Positions 1 through 5,493 are shown, numbered from the stretch's first letter. The stretch: DNA of 7,531 bases from Ruminococcus sp. UBA4321 (GCA_002393815.1 DGUB01000137.1:1-7531), one strand, 5' to 3'. A program made the numbers and translations. Notes: generated from the sequence alone by a model not told the origin.

Positions 1-1099
1 CCGGATACGTTCCGGAAGCTTCCAGCGGTGCGCCGTTCAGACCGCAGGACGTAATTTCCACCTGCGGAATGCTGCCGTCCGGCAGAATGTGAATCTGTTC
101 GGCACATGCCTGACGGCTGTAATCGGATTTATGCGTCAGCCTGTGATAGAACACATACCACTGCTGATTCACACTGATAATACTGCCGTGAGTCGTGCCT
201 GTCATATTCAGGCGGTCTTCGGGTTTCCGCCCCTGAAAGCCAATATCACCGTTGGAAACAATCGTTCCGCCGAACCGGAAATCTCTGTCCGGGCAGTCGC
301 TGACGGCATAGCATAATTCATGATTCTGCTGTGAAGAATAGATAAAATAATATTTATCGCCGATTTTCCGCATGGAAGGTGCTTCAAAGAAAGGATGTTC
401 TTCAAAGTCCGTGCCTTTGACGGCATAGGGAATAATATGTTTCGGCGGTTCTGCGACAGTGAGCATATCATCTTCGAGAACGCACATAGAAGCACCCATG
501 ACGCTCTCCGGCGTGCCGAGAATTTCTTCTTCGGTCTTGCCGAACATGTCGCATTCCTGCTGAATGCGCTCCGGATTGTTCCGGAAATCGGGTTCTTCTT
601 CATAGGGGTACTGTGTGCCGTAATAAAGCCGGATTTTTCCGTCATCGTTGAGGACTGCCGGGTCAAAGCAGACATAAGTTTTCATGGGCGAGCCGTCCGG
701 ATTCCGGACAAATCCCAGATACTGATATTTTCCGGCAGGAGTATCGCAGACGGCTACGCTGATAGGTCCGTGATAGCCGCCGAGTCCGAATTTTCCGGAC
801 AGACAGTAATATAAATAAAATCTGCCGTCATTGCCCTGTACGACATCCGGCGCATACATATAGGGGCGTTCCGGACTGTAGAGCGCGTCCTGGCTTGCCC
901 GGTAAATCACACCTTCACACCGCCAGTTTTTCAGGTCGCTGATATGCGCCGACCAGACTGTATAATCCAACATACAGAACGTGTCGCCGCCCTCTTTGTC
1001 ATGCGAGCCGAACAGATACAGCCTGTCACCGAAAACATGCGGTTCGCCGTCAGGAATATATTCATTCGGCGGTAAAAACGGATTGAATATCTGATTCAT
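1..1099 (-). CDS. GH43-family glycoside hydrolase (beta-xylosidase/arabinosidase-like), 3' end cut by window edge
   Basis: Reading down from the ATG at 1099 gives 366 uninterrupted codons to the left edge. The N-terminus reads YIPDGEPHVFGDRLYLFGSHD (residues 14-34), typical of five-bladed propeller GH43 enzymes. Likely catalytic residues are Asp17 (general base, in IPDGEP), Asp146 (pKa modulator, in CFDPAVLNDDGK) and Glu239 (general acid, in FFEAPSM). His304 in TGTTHGSI fits the conserved His of the pocket, and YMYAPDVV lies at 80-87. There is no signal peptide, so the enzyme probably acts in the cytoplasm on imported xylo- or arabino-oligosaccharides; exact substrate cannot be told. The start is supported by AAAAGGAG at 1110-1117, 10 nt upstream. 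It is separated from the AIM24 gene by a terminator, so it should have its own promoter. Family assignment is firm from the motifs; the specificity is inference. Confidence 0.9.
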   Translation of the reverse strand, partial: MNQIFNPFLPPNEYIPDGEPHVFGDRLYLFGSHDKEGGDTFCMLDYTVWSAHISDLKNWRCEGVIYRASQDALYSPERPYMYAPDVVQGNDGRFYLYYCLSGKFGLGGYHGPISVAVCDTPAGKYQYLGFVRNPDGSPMKTYVCFDPAVLNDDGKIRLYYGTQYPYEEEPDFRNNPERIQQECDMFGKTEEEILGTPESVMGASMCVLEDDMLTVAEPPKHIIPYAVKGTDFEEHPFFEAPSMRKIGDKYYFIYSSQQNHELCYAVSDCPDRDFRFGGTIVSNGDIGFQGRKPEDRLNMTGTTHGSIISVNQQWYVFYHRLTHKSDYSRQACAEQIHILPDGSIPQVEITSCGLNGAPLEASGTYP

Positions 1100-1153
1100 A
1101 ATATACACACTCCTTTTATGATATGATAATTATTTTTTTGGAACTGCCGGAAC

Positions 1154-1175
1154 AATGACAAATTCTCCTGTCAAT
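1154..1175. repeat. Inverted repeat, possible operator of the GH43 gene
   Basis: Arms AATGACA (1154-1160) and TGTCAAT (1169-1175) are inverted copies with one mismatch around an 8-nt spacer. The minus-strand TTGACA hexamer lies inside the right arm. The position, 55-76 nt upstream of the GH43 start, suits an operator, but no regulator can be named and a chance dyad in AT-rich DNA is possible. Confidence 0.3.
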
Positions 1176-1188
1176 TAGTGATTTCAGA

Positions 1189-1204
1189 CTGTAAAATATT
1201 ACAG
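1189..1204. repeat. Perfect 6-bp inverted repeat CTGTAA-N4-TTACAG
   Basis: CTGTAA at 1189-1194 and TTACAG at 1199-1204 form a perfect dyad around AATA. It lies 14 nt from the dyad at 1154-1175, in the same untranslated region upstream of the GH43 gene. It could be a protein-binding site; there is no independent support. Confidence 0.3.
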
Positions 1205-1221
1205 AAATTTTCAGAAATTTT
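1202..1221. repeat. Tandem duplication of the 10-mer CAGAAATTTT
   Basis: Two exact adjacent copies of CAGAAATTTT occupy 1202-1211 and 1212-1221. The second copy continues into TCTG, giving a small palindrome CAGAAA-TT-TTTCTG at 1212-1225. This may be slippage in AT-rich DNA or a doubled binding site. Confidence 0.45.
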
Positions 1222-1271
1222 TCTGTTATTTATGATACGTTTCAGAATCGGATTTTTATGGGATTTTTCAG

Positions 1272-1307
1272 AAAAAATTGAAAAAGTCCGGACTGTGCCG
1301 GACTTTT
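1272..1307 (-). terminator. Rho-independent terminator after the AIM24 gene
   Basis: AAAAGTCCGG (1282-1291) and CCGGACTTTT (1298-1307) form a perfect 10-bp stem with a 6-nt loop. On the minus strand the stem is followed by TTCAA and then six T (1277-1272). It starts 3 nt past the TAA of the AIM24 gene. It closes the unit that begins at the promoter near 5500 and separates it from the GH43 gene. Confidence 0.85.
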
Positions 1308-1310
1308 GAG

Positions 1311-2102
1311 TTATCTCAGGTTGCGGAACAGATTGTTCAGGTCACTTGCACTTTGGGAGGCACTGACGGAACTCTGTACAGTCGGACGGTTTCCGCTTCT
1401 TCTGCCGTCCATGGAGACATCCAGACCGGAAGTGCGTTCCATCGGCTGAATCAGTACAATCGCGGGATTGTTTTCTTTCCATTCAAACATATAGGATTCA
1501 CCGGAAGCCTGTCCAATCAGGTTGCGCCATGACAAGTCCGTCCGGACTTCCGGGTCACCGCCAATCCAGCAGACAACCGCATCGGGGTCAGCTTCGAGAG
1601 TGGTGCGGCTCTGGGCGTTGCTCAGAACCAGCGGATTGCCGTCAATCAGGACAGCGACATAAGCTTCGGAACCCTGTCCGGTCAGTGTAGAGGTTGCAAG
1701 ACCTTTCTGGGAAATCACACCCTGCGCCATAAACCGCACACCATATTTGCAGTCGCGGGTAAAGGCAAGAATATTTTCGCTTTCGACAGAAATTGTTTCG
1801 CCGTTCTGGAGATGATACACAACGACATGCTGCTGATTATTCGCATAATAAGTCACAGAATCGCCGTCGAATTCTACTTTCATCAGCGGAAGATTTTCGC
1901 CTGTGAAGCGTCTGCCGAGCTGTCCGAGCAGAGCCTGTCCGAAATTCTGCTCAGGTCCAAGCATGACTTTGGTGAATTTATAATTTTTTGCGCCGTAGCA
2001 TTCTCCGGCGATAAATGCGCCCATTTTGGAAAAGATATAGTCACGGCCGCCCTGACAGGTGATTTTCAGGGTCAGTTCGTTCAAAGTTTCAAATGTAATC
2101 AT
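1311..2102 (-). CDS. AIM24-family (DUF124) protein
   Basis: This encodes 263 residues starting MITFETLNELTLKI. The body matches the AIM24/DUF124 beta-rich fold: an N-terminal segment GGRDYIFSKMGAFIAGECYGAKNY, a central NILAFTRDCKYGVRF, and a later AYVAVLIDGNPLVL and DPDAVVCWIGGDPEVRTDLSW. Bacterial relatives are often encoded beside TerD genes, as here, and are linked to stress or envelope functions; no biochemical activity is established that I could assign. The frame is open to a Met at 2150, but the start at 2102 is preferred because AAAGGAG lies 7 nt upstream (2110-2116) and because the longer form would overlap the end of the TerD gene. The last 40 or so residues are Ser/Gln/Arg-rich and end in SASDLNNLFRNLR, which looks disordered plus a short helix. 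It lies 19 nt after the TerD gene and is the last gene before the terminator. Confidence 0.85.
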   Translation of the reverse strand: MITFETLNELTLKITCQGGRDYIFSKMGAFIAGECYGAKNYKFTKVMLGPEQNFGQALLGQLGRRFTGENLPLMKVEFDGDSVTYYANNQQHVVVYHLQNGETISVESENILAFTRDCKYGVRFMAQGVISQKGLATSTLTGQGSEAYVAVLIDGNPLVLSNAQSRTTLEADPDAVVCWIGGDPEVRTDLSWRNLIGQASGESYMFEWKENNPAIVLIQPMERTSGLDVSMDGRRSGNRPTVQSSVSASQSASDLNNLFRNLR

Positions 2103-2109
2103 GTCAGTT

Positions 2110-2116
2110 CTCCTTT
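2110..2116 (-). promoter_or_regulatory. Ribosome binding site that fixes the AIM24 start
   Basis: AAAGGAG on the minus strand, 7 nt before the ATG at 2102, within the 19-nt gap after the TAA of the TerD gene. An in-frame upstream Met at 2150 has no such site, so the shorter protein is chosen. Confidence 0.8.
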
Positions 2117-2121
2117 CAGAG

Positions 2122-2958
2122 TTATCCGGCTTCAATGCCGTACATAGCACAGAATCCGGCTAAATCGCGGGCAACACCCGAACCGACAGCATTGAATTTC
2201 CATGCGCCTTTATAGCGGTACAGTTCACCGACGACCAGAGCCGTGACACCGCTGGTACAGTCAGTGAGTTCGATTCTGGCGAGTTCGGTATTGGACATCT
2301 GGTTGAAAATTCTGGCGGAAACGTTCTGCACCATGCCGAAATGCAGATGCTGCTGAACGGCTTCATAGATAGTCACGGCAATTGTGACTTTCTGGATACT
2401 GGGACTGATTTTTGGCAGATTGATGAGGAGTTCCGCACCTTTTCCGGTATTGCCGGAATAGCGGATACTGCTGTCAGGGCTTGTGGGCTGACCATAAAAG
2501 ACAAACCATTCTTCGCCGGGGACTTTCTCGTTATCTGCGAGAAGAAAGGCAGAAGCGTCCAAATCACATTTCGGGTTCATGACCTGCCAGTCGAGTTTCA
2601 GTTTCAGATTTGCCGGAACAGAGCCGTCTTTATTGGCAACGGTAAATTTCTGACCGCGCCGGAGCAGTGTACTGGAAGCAGGCAGGGGCGGAAGTGCCGG
2701 AGCAGGATTCGCCCTCTGCTGAACTGCCGGAGCAGGATTCGCCCTTTGCTGAACTGCCGGAGCAGGATTCGACCTCTGCTGAACCGCCGGAGCAGGATTC
2801 GCCCTTTGCTGAACTGCCGGAGCAGGATTCGTTCTCTGCTGAACTGTTCCGGCTTGTCCGATAGTGGCAGATGTGAACGCCGGCTTCAGTATTCCGGGCG
2901 TGACAATGGTACTGCTGTCCATTGCCGCAGTCGTTTTCATAGGAATCTGAAAACCCAT
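2122..2958 (-). CDS. TerD-domain protein with N-terminal tandem decapeptide repeats
   Basis: This encodes 278 residues. Residues about 98-275 form a TerD domain (tellurium-resistance/general-stress calcium-binding family): LKLKLDW at 118-124, the signature DLDASAFLL at 132-140, VFYGQPTSPDSSIRYSGNTGKG with acidic and polar candidate calcium ligands, HFGMVQNVSARIFNQ, and GELYRYKGAWKFNAVGSG near the end. Residues 39-88 are five tandem copies of VQQR[TAS]NPAPA, then a Pro-rich stretch to residue 94. This Pro/Gln/Ala-rich part is probably an extended linker, and the first 38 residues do not match anything I recognise. No signal peptide is seen, so it is likely cytoplasmic. AAAGGAGG at 2966-2973, 7 nt upstream, supports the start. 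It follows the PemK-like gene after 49 nt and precedes the AIM24 gene, a known neighbour of TerD genes. Tellurite resistance itself should not be assumed: no TerB, TerC or TerZ is in view. Confidence 0.9.
   Translation of the reverse strand: MGFQIPMKTTAAMDSSTIVTPGILKPAFTSATIGQAGTVQQRTNPAPAVQQRANPAPAVQQRSNPAPAVQQRANPAPAVQQRANPAPALPPLPASSTLLRRGQKFTVANKDGSVPANLKLKLDWQVMNPKCDLDASAFLLADNEKVPGEEWFVFYGQPTSPDSSIRYSGNTGKGAELLINLPKISPSIQKVTIAVTIYEAVQQHLHFGMVQNVSARIFNQMSNTELARIELTDCTSGVTALVVGELYRYKGAWKFNAVGSGVARDLAGFCAMYGIEAG
2701..2850 (-). repeat. Five tandem 30-bp repeats inside the TerD-protein gene
   Basis: Five units of 30 bp start at 2701, 2731, 2761, 2791 and 2821, each opening with AGCAGGATTCG on the plus strand. 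Units 1 to 4 differ at only one to three positions, and units 2 and 4 are identical. Unit 5 is more diverged at its end. The preceding GTGCCGG at 2694-2700 looks like the tail of a further unit. Each unit encodes one decapeptide VQQRxNPAPA in frame, so copy-number changes would keep the protein in frame. There are no spacers, so this is not a CRISPR array. Confidence 0.95.
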
Positions 2959-2983
2959 CCGGATTCCTCCTTTCCTGAAATTG

Positions 2984-2995
2984 ATAATTAATTAT
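2984..2995. repeat. Perfect 12-bp AT palindrome between PemK-like and TerD genes
   Basis: ATAATTAATTAT is a perfect palindrome in the 49-nt gap upstream of the TerD gene, 11 nt from its Shine-Dalgarno sequence. It could be an operator or part of a weak secondary promoter (CATAAT on the minus strand lies nearby), but AT-only palindromes arise easily by chance. Confidence 0.3.
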
Positions 2996-3007
2996 GTACA
3001 GACAGCA

Positions 3008-3421
3008 TCAGGAAGCAATCAGTGCTTTCAGTCCGAACTGCTTCATAAAATTGGATTCTACTTTTTTCAGCGTCAGACTGTCAATTTTTTCAAAGCCCCT
3101 GTCAGGCAGAATCCATGACTTGTCAATCGGGATAATCTGTTCTGCAAGAATATACTGATTATGATGTCTGACATGCAGTTTCATATGCTTTTTCTTGCGC
3201 GAACACGGAATAATATAAATCAGGTCTGAAAATAAATTATTCACATCGTTCGAGAAAATCACGCCTCTCCGGATGCCGGACTGAATGTGCGTACTGCCTT
3301 TCCATTCTTCCGGAATCTGCACCCATACGATATTTCCGCGGCGGTAGGGAAAATTTTCATCAGCAAGCATATCTTCAATTTTTCGGGCATATTCCGATTT
3401 CAGTTGTGTGCTGTTCATCAT
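3008..3421 (-). CDS. PemK/MazF-family toxin-like protein (putative endoribonuclease)
   Basis: This encodes 137 residues. From residue 26 the sequence follows the PemK/MazF barrel: YRRGNIVWVQIPEE (26-39), GSTHIQSGIRRGVIFSNDVNN (42-62), IYIIPCSRKKKHMKLHVRHH (68-87) and ILAEQIIPIDKSWI (91-104). In this family the loop Arg after the Gly-rich stretch (here Arg51) and a Thr/Ser after the Pro of the central strand (here Ser74) act in mRNA cleavage. About 25 extra residues precede the barrel. Translation may start at 3421 or at the next ATG (3418); AAAGGAA at 3427-3432 serves either. It lies 27 nt after the peptidase frame and 49 nt before the TerD gene. No small MazE-like antitoxin is encoded next to it, which is unusual. 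The XRE repressor and peptidase upstream might control it. Family call is firm; RNase activity is inferred. Confidence 0.8.
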   Translation of the reverse strand: MMNSTQLKSEYARKIEDMLADENFPYRRGNIVWVQIPEEWKGSTHIQSGIRRGVIFSNDVNNLFSDLIYIIPCSRKKKHMKLHVRHHNQYILAEQIIPIDKSWILPDRGFEKIDSLTLKKVESNFMKQFGLKALIAS

Positions 3422-3448
3422 CTTGTTCCTTTCTCTTTGCAGCAGGGT

Positions 3449-3856
3449 TCATGAAAACGGCTTCCGGTTTTTCCGGATATAATGCAGAAACCGCGCATAA
3501 ACGCGCTGTTCCAGAGGATGGGTCAGAAATTTTCCGCGCTCATATAACAGTTTCATGCGTTCTGCCCGGAACGTTGCCGCTGCAATGGAAATCTGACAAT
3601 ATTCTGCAATTTCCTCCGGTGTATGCAGATTGAGTCCCCATAATACACAGGCAGGAGCAAGCATGTCAATTGCAAATTTATCTGCTGCCTGTTCTTCGGA
3701 AGGACGGCAGTCATCTTCACACCGCGCAAACGGAATCTCTCCGAGATGCCCGAGCAGAAAATGACCCAGTTCGTGCATAATCGTGAACCGCTGCCGCAGC
3801 ATAGGTTCTTCCTTGTTGACAAGGATGACCGTTTTGCCGTTCTGATGCAGAATCAT
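3449..3856 (-). CDS. Still-open catalytic part of an ImmA/IrrE-type zinc metallopeptidase
   Basis: This is the part of the peptidase frame that remains open from a Met: 135 residues. It holds the M78/ImmA active site: FTIMHELGHFLLGH with the HEXXH zinc motif (HELGH) at residues 28-32, and EEQAADKFAIDMLAP as the helix that carries the third metal ligand. The C-terminal helical part (TPEEIAEYCQISIAAATFRAERM) fits the family, in which such a helix region supports substrate contact. ImmA-type enzymes cleave XRE-family repressors, and the gene just upstream encodes one. The family's usual N-terminal region is missing if translation starts here. It is encoded in frame upstream but lies beyond a TGA codon (see the pseudogene entry). 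No good ribosome site precedes the ATG at 3856, so efficient translation from it is doubtful. Confidence 0.6.
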   Translation of the reverse strand: MILHQNGKTVILVNKEEPMLRQRFTIMHELGHFLLGHLGEIPFARCEDDCRPSEEQAADKFAIDMLAPACVLWGLNLHTPEEIAEYCQISIAAATFRAERMKLLYERGKFLTHPLEQRVYARFLHYIRKNRKPFS

Positions 3857-4015
3857 GCCGGATTTTCCGGACAGTTCTTCGGCGGACTGGTACTTGCAGT
3901 GAATATGATAAGAATGTACAATCGGAACCGGACTTATCGGCAGGGAACGGATATCGCAGTCAAGCAGACAGTTTCATGAAGCATTCCGCGCCTGCTTATA
4001 AATTCCATAATCCAT
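3449..4015 (-). pseudogene. ImmA/IrrE-type peptidase gene interrupted by in-frame TGA at codon 14
   Basis: Reading from the ATG at 4015 gives MDYGIYKQARNAS, then TGA at 3976-3974, then, in the same frame, NCLLDCDIRSLPISPVPIVH and on through LSGKSG to the Met at 3856 and the HELGH motif. The pieces either side of the stop join to a normal ImmA N-terminus, and the total length of 188 codons suits the family. From memory of related proteins, the residue after RNAS is Trp, so TGA looks like TGG changed by one base. No frameshift is needed. No GTG, TTG or ATG lies between the stop and 3856. TGA is the normal stop for several neighbours (DHH, XRE, PemK, membrane protein), and Trp is encoded as TGG elsewhere, so recoding is unlikely. 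The start at 4015 has only a weak site (AGAAAGA) and lies 27 nt after the XRE gene. Likely a recent nonsense mutation; readthrough or a sequencing error are alternatives. Confidence 0.75.
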
Positions 4016-4042
4016 AAATCATTCTTTCTATGATGCAGAAAA

Positions 4043-4489
4043 TCAGAGGTCTTCCGGTACATCGGGCAGCTGTTCCGGATTCAGTTCTGCCGGAGGTTCT
4101 TCAGATTCCGGAAGGTTGCCTGAACTGCGGCTGGCACTCCGAAGTTCCGGATTCTGCTGCATGGAAATGCCGCCGGACTCCGGCACGGAAAGTTCTTCCA
4201 GAATCACCCGGATAAGCCGCTTGTGCTGTTCTGTCAGTGTTTTATATTTTGTCAGGATTTTTTTCTGGTCAGCAGAAACGCTGATATAGCGTTCCGGAAG
4301 ACGCTGCATCAGAATTTCATCAATCGGCACATCAAAGAACTTTGCCATGGAAATCAGAATTTCCGGCTTCATTCTTCTTTTTCCAGTTTCATACTGATGA
4401 TAGTTGTTTGCCGGCATCTGCAAAGCTTCGGCAACATCCCGCTGTGTCAGGTGCTGTGCCTCGCGGATGGCTTTCAGATTATTCTGCAT
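4043..4489 (-). CDS. XRE-family helix-turn-helix transcriptional regulator
   Basis: This encodes 148 residues. Residues about 4-59 are a Cro/CI-type HTH: LKAIREAQHLTQRDVAEALQ, MPANNYHQYETGKRR, MKPEILISMAKFFDVPIDEIL. A second helical part (SADQKKILTKYKTLTEQHKRLIRVILEEL) may mediate dimerisation. The final 45 or so residues are Pro/Glu/Ser-rich and probably disordered, ending EQLPDVPEDL. The frame stays open upstream to 4660, but that part is antisense-like to the DHH gene's own frame and overlaps it; the Met at 4489 starts the HTH fold correctly. This start lies 7 nt beyond the TGA of the DHH gene with no clear Shine-Dalgarno sequence, which suggests translational coupling. It is followed by an ImmA-type peptidase frame, the usual partner that cleaves such repressors in mobile-element and toxin-antitoxin-like pairs. 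Its target operator is not identified. Confidence 0.88.
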   Translation of the reverse strand: MQNNLKAIREAQHLTQRDVAEALQMPANNYHQYETGKRRMKPEILISMAKFFDVPIDEILMQRLPERYISVSADQKKILTKYKTLTEQHKRLIRVILEELSVPESGGISMQQNPELRSASRSSGNLPESEEPPAELNPEQLPDVPEDL

Positions 4490-4496
4490 GACAGTG

Positions 4497-5423
4497 TCAG
4501 ATTCTGCCGTTAAGTTTGTCGATGATAACAGGCAGTTCGCCGTCAATCTTATCGTTGTCGAGCTGGCAGGTGCCTGCATTGGCATGACCGCCGCCGCCGT
4601 AGGACAGGCAGAGTTCGCCGATATTGAAGTCAGAACTCCGGTTGATGATGGACTTGCCAATCATGACAGCAGTATTCTGCTTGCGGAATCCCCATGCCAC
4701 ATGAACGGAAAACTCTACTTCCGGGTGCATTGCATAAATCATAAAGCGGTTGCCGGCATAGATGGTTTCTTCGTTCCGGAGGTCGATAATGACCACTTTT
4801 CCGTCAATTCTGGCGATTCTGTTCAGCTGTGCCTTGAACAGTTCCTGCTGTTCAAAATACAGGTCAACACGTTCTTTCACGTCCGGAAGCTGAAGCACTT
4901 CGCCGATTTTATGATTGACGCAGTAGGTAATCAGCATCACCATGAGGTCATAGTTGGAAATTCTGAAATTATGGAATCTTCCCAGACCGGTACGCGCGTC
5001 CATGATGAAGTTCATCAGAACCCAGTCTTTCGGGTGCAGGATTTCGTCTTCGGTAAAGTCGGCACTGTCGCCTTTGTCAACCGCGGTCATGATTTCTTCG
5101 GACACATAGCGGAATGTTTTCTTGCCGCCGTAGTAATCATAGACAACACGGGCGGCGGATTTGGCATCGCCGTCGATGATATATTTGTCTTTATAGTCTT
5201 CCAGCTTGTTTCTGATTAATTCGCTTTCGTGATGGTCAAAAGCAAGACCGACTCTTTTATCGAACGGGAGATTTGTCGTGATATCGTTTTCGGACAAATC
5301 AATTTTTCCGTCCTGTACGTCTTTTGGGTGTACGAATTTGATTTCGTCAATGATGTTGAGTTCTTTGAGCAGCATGGCGCAGACCAAGCCGTCGAAGTCG
5401 CTTCGTGTAACCAGTCTTTTCAT
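4497..5423 (-). CDS. DHH-family phosphoesterase
   Basis: This encodes 308 residues, cytoplasmic. The DHH N-domain motifs are in order: TRSDFDGLVCAML (residues 6-18, metal-binding Asp9 and Asp11), FDHHES (62-67, the DHH signature), and IIDGDAKSAARVVYDYY (82-98) and AVDKGDSADF, which supply further Asp. The C-terminal DHHA1-type substrate domain has YGGGGHANAGTC with GGGGH at 276-280. The family hydrolyses phosphodiester or phosphoanhydride bonds in substrates such as short oligonucleotides, pAp, cyclic dinucleotides or polyphosphate. Motif I lacks the His that precedes the first Asp in many nanoRNases, so I do not name a substrate; database labels would probably say exopolyphosphatase-related. 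The start is supported by ACGGAGG at 5430-5436, 6 nt upstream. It is the first gene after the strong promoter near 5500 and has a structured 64-nt leader. The TGA lies 7 nt before the XRE start. Confidence 0.9.
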   Translation of the reverse strand: MKRLVTRSDFDGLVCAMLLKELNIIDEIKFVHPKDVQDGKIDLSENDITTNLPFDKRVGLAFDHHESELIRNKLEDYKDKYIIDGDAKSAARVVYDYYGGKKTFRYVSEEIMTAVDKGDSADFTEDEILHPKDWVLMNFIMDARTGLGRFHNFRISNYDLMVMLITYCVNHKIGEVLQLPDVKERVDLYFEQQELFKAQLNRIARIDGKVVIIDLRNEETIYAGNRFMIYAMHPEVEFSVHVAWGFRKQNTAVMIGKSIINRSSDFNIGELCLSYGGGGHANAGTCQLDNDKIDGELPVIIDKLNGRI

Positions 5424-5429
5424 TTCAGA

Positions 5430-5436
5430 CCTCCGT
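5430..5436 (-). promoter_or_regulatory. Shine-Dalgarno sequence of the DHH gene, complementary to the leader loop
   Basis: ACGGAGG on the minus strand, 6 nt before the ATG at 5423. It can pair over seven positions (six Watson-Crick, one G-U) with CUUCCGU in the loop of the stem-loop at 5459-5487, so this site may be hidden when the leader is folded. Confidence 0.75.
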
Positions 5437-5458
5437 TTAAAAAAATTTCATCTGGATT

Positions 5459-5487
5459 GGGCAAAGGACGGAAGCAGCCCTTTGCCC
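5459..5487 (-). promoter_or_regulatory. Stem-loop at the 5' end of the DHH transcript; candidate pseudoknot leader
   Basis: GGGCAAAGG (5487-5479 on the minus strand) pairs perfectly with CCUUUGCCC (5467-5459), a 9-bp stem around the 11-nt loop GCUGCUUCCGU. With the -10 box at 5499-5494, the expected first transcribed base is 5487, the first base of the stem. The last seven loop bases (5474-5468) are complementary to the Shine-Dalgarno sequence at 5436-5430. That gives an H-type pseudoknot geometry: stem 1 of 9 bp, loop 1 of 4 nt, stem 2 of 7 bp, and a connecting strand of 22 nt. The stem is certain from the sequence; the pseudoknot and any control of translation are inferred. A stem at the very 5' end may alternatively just protect the mRNA from decay. 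It lacks a directly adjacent U-run, so it is not a standard terminator. Confidence 0.55.
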
Positions 5488-5493
5488 TGTATT

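Larger units (their letters stand above)
1100..1310. other. AT-rich intergenic region ahead of the GH43 gene
   Basis: This gap holds the terminator of the AIM24 gene (1272-1307), then about 170 nt of AT-rich DNA, then the GH43 ribosome site. It contains several short symmetric elements: a dyad with 7-bp arms and one mismatch (1154-1160 with 1169-1175), a perfect CTGTAA/TTACAG dyad (1189-1204), a tandem 10-bp repeat (1202-1221) and three copies of TTCAGAA (1210, 1241, 1267). A TTGACA hexamer occurs on the minus strand at 1174-1169, but no -10 lies 16-18 bp downstream. I could not settle on a promoter. The region must carry control of the GH43 gene, probably including a regulator site, but which element does so is unknown. 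Confidence 0.5.

Noticed and set aside
208..675. 155-codon minus-strand frame inside the GH43 gene
   Set aside because: It is in another frame of the same strand. The GH43 frame from 1099 carries the catalytic motifs through this region.
1238..1254. Catabolite-response (cre) site upstream of the GH43 gene
   Set aside because: TGAAACGTATCA on the minus strand resembles cre but is two bases too short in the centre for the CcpA consensus.
2701..2850. CRISPR array
   Set aside because: The 30-bp units are directly adjacent with no spacers and encode an in-frame decapeptide.
2341..2991. 216-codon plus-strand frame with SRIRPLLNCR repeats
   Set aside because: The repeats are the antisense reading of the 30-bp repeats in the TerD gene. 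The minus-strand frame has the TerD motifs and a strong ribosome site.
3974..3976. UGA read as Trp (recoded genome) or selenocysteine
   Set aside because: Several neighbouring genes end in TGA where the product is complete, Trp is encoded by TGG throughout, and no SECIS-like hairpin is evident after the codon.
4404..5219. 271-codon plus-strand open frame
   Set aside because: It lies antisense to the DHH gene, which has all family motifs. Its translation shows no recognisable domain and it lacks a good ribosome site.
5437..5451. Mini-ORF ATG-AAA-TTT-TTT-TAA (MKFF) in the DHH leader, ending just before the Shine-Dalgarno sequence
   Set aside because: There is no ribosome site ahead of it and it is only four codons. 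It is probably a chance result of the T-run, though its position is neat.
5446..5487. Leader stem-loop as a transcription attenuator
   Set aside because: The seven-T run begins 13 nt after the stem, too far for a standard intrinsic terminator, and no second hairpin adjoins it.
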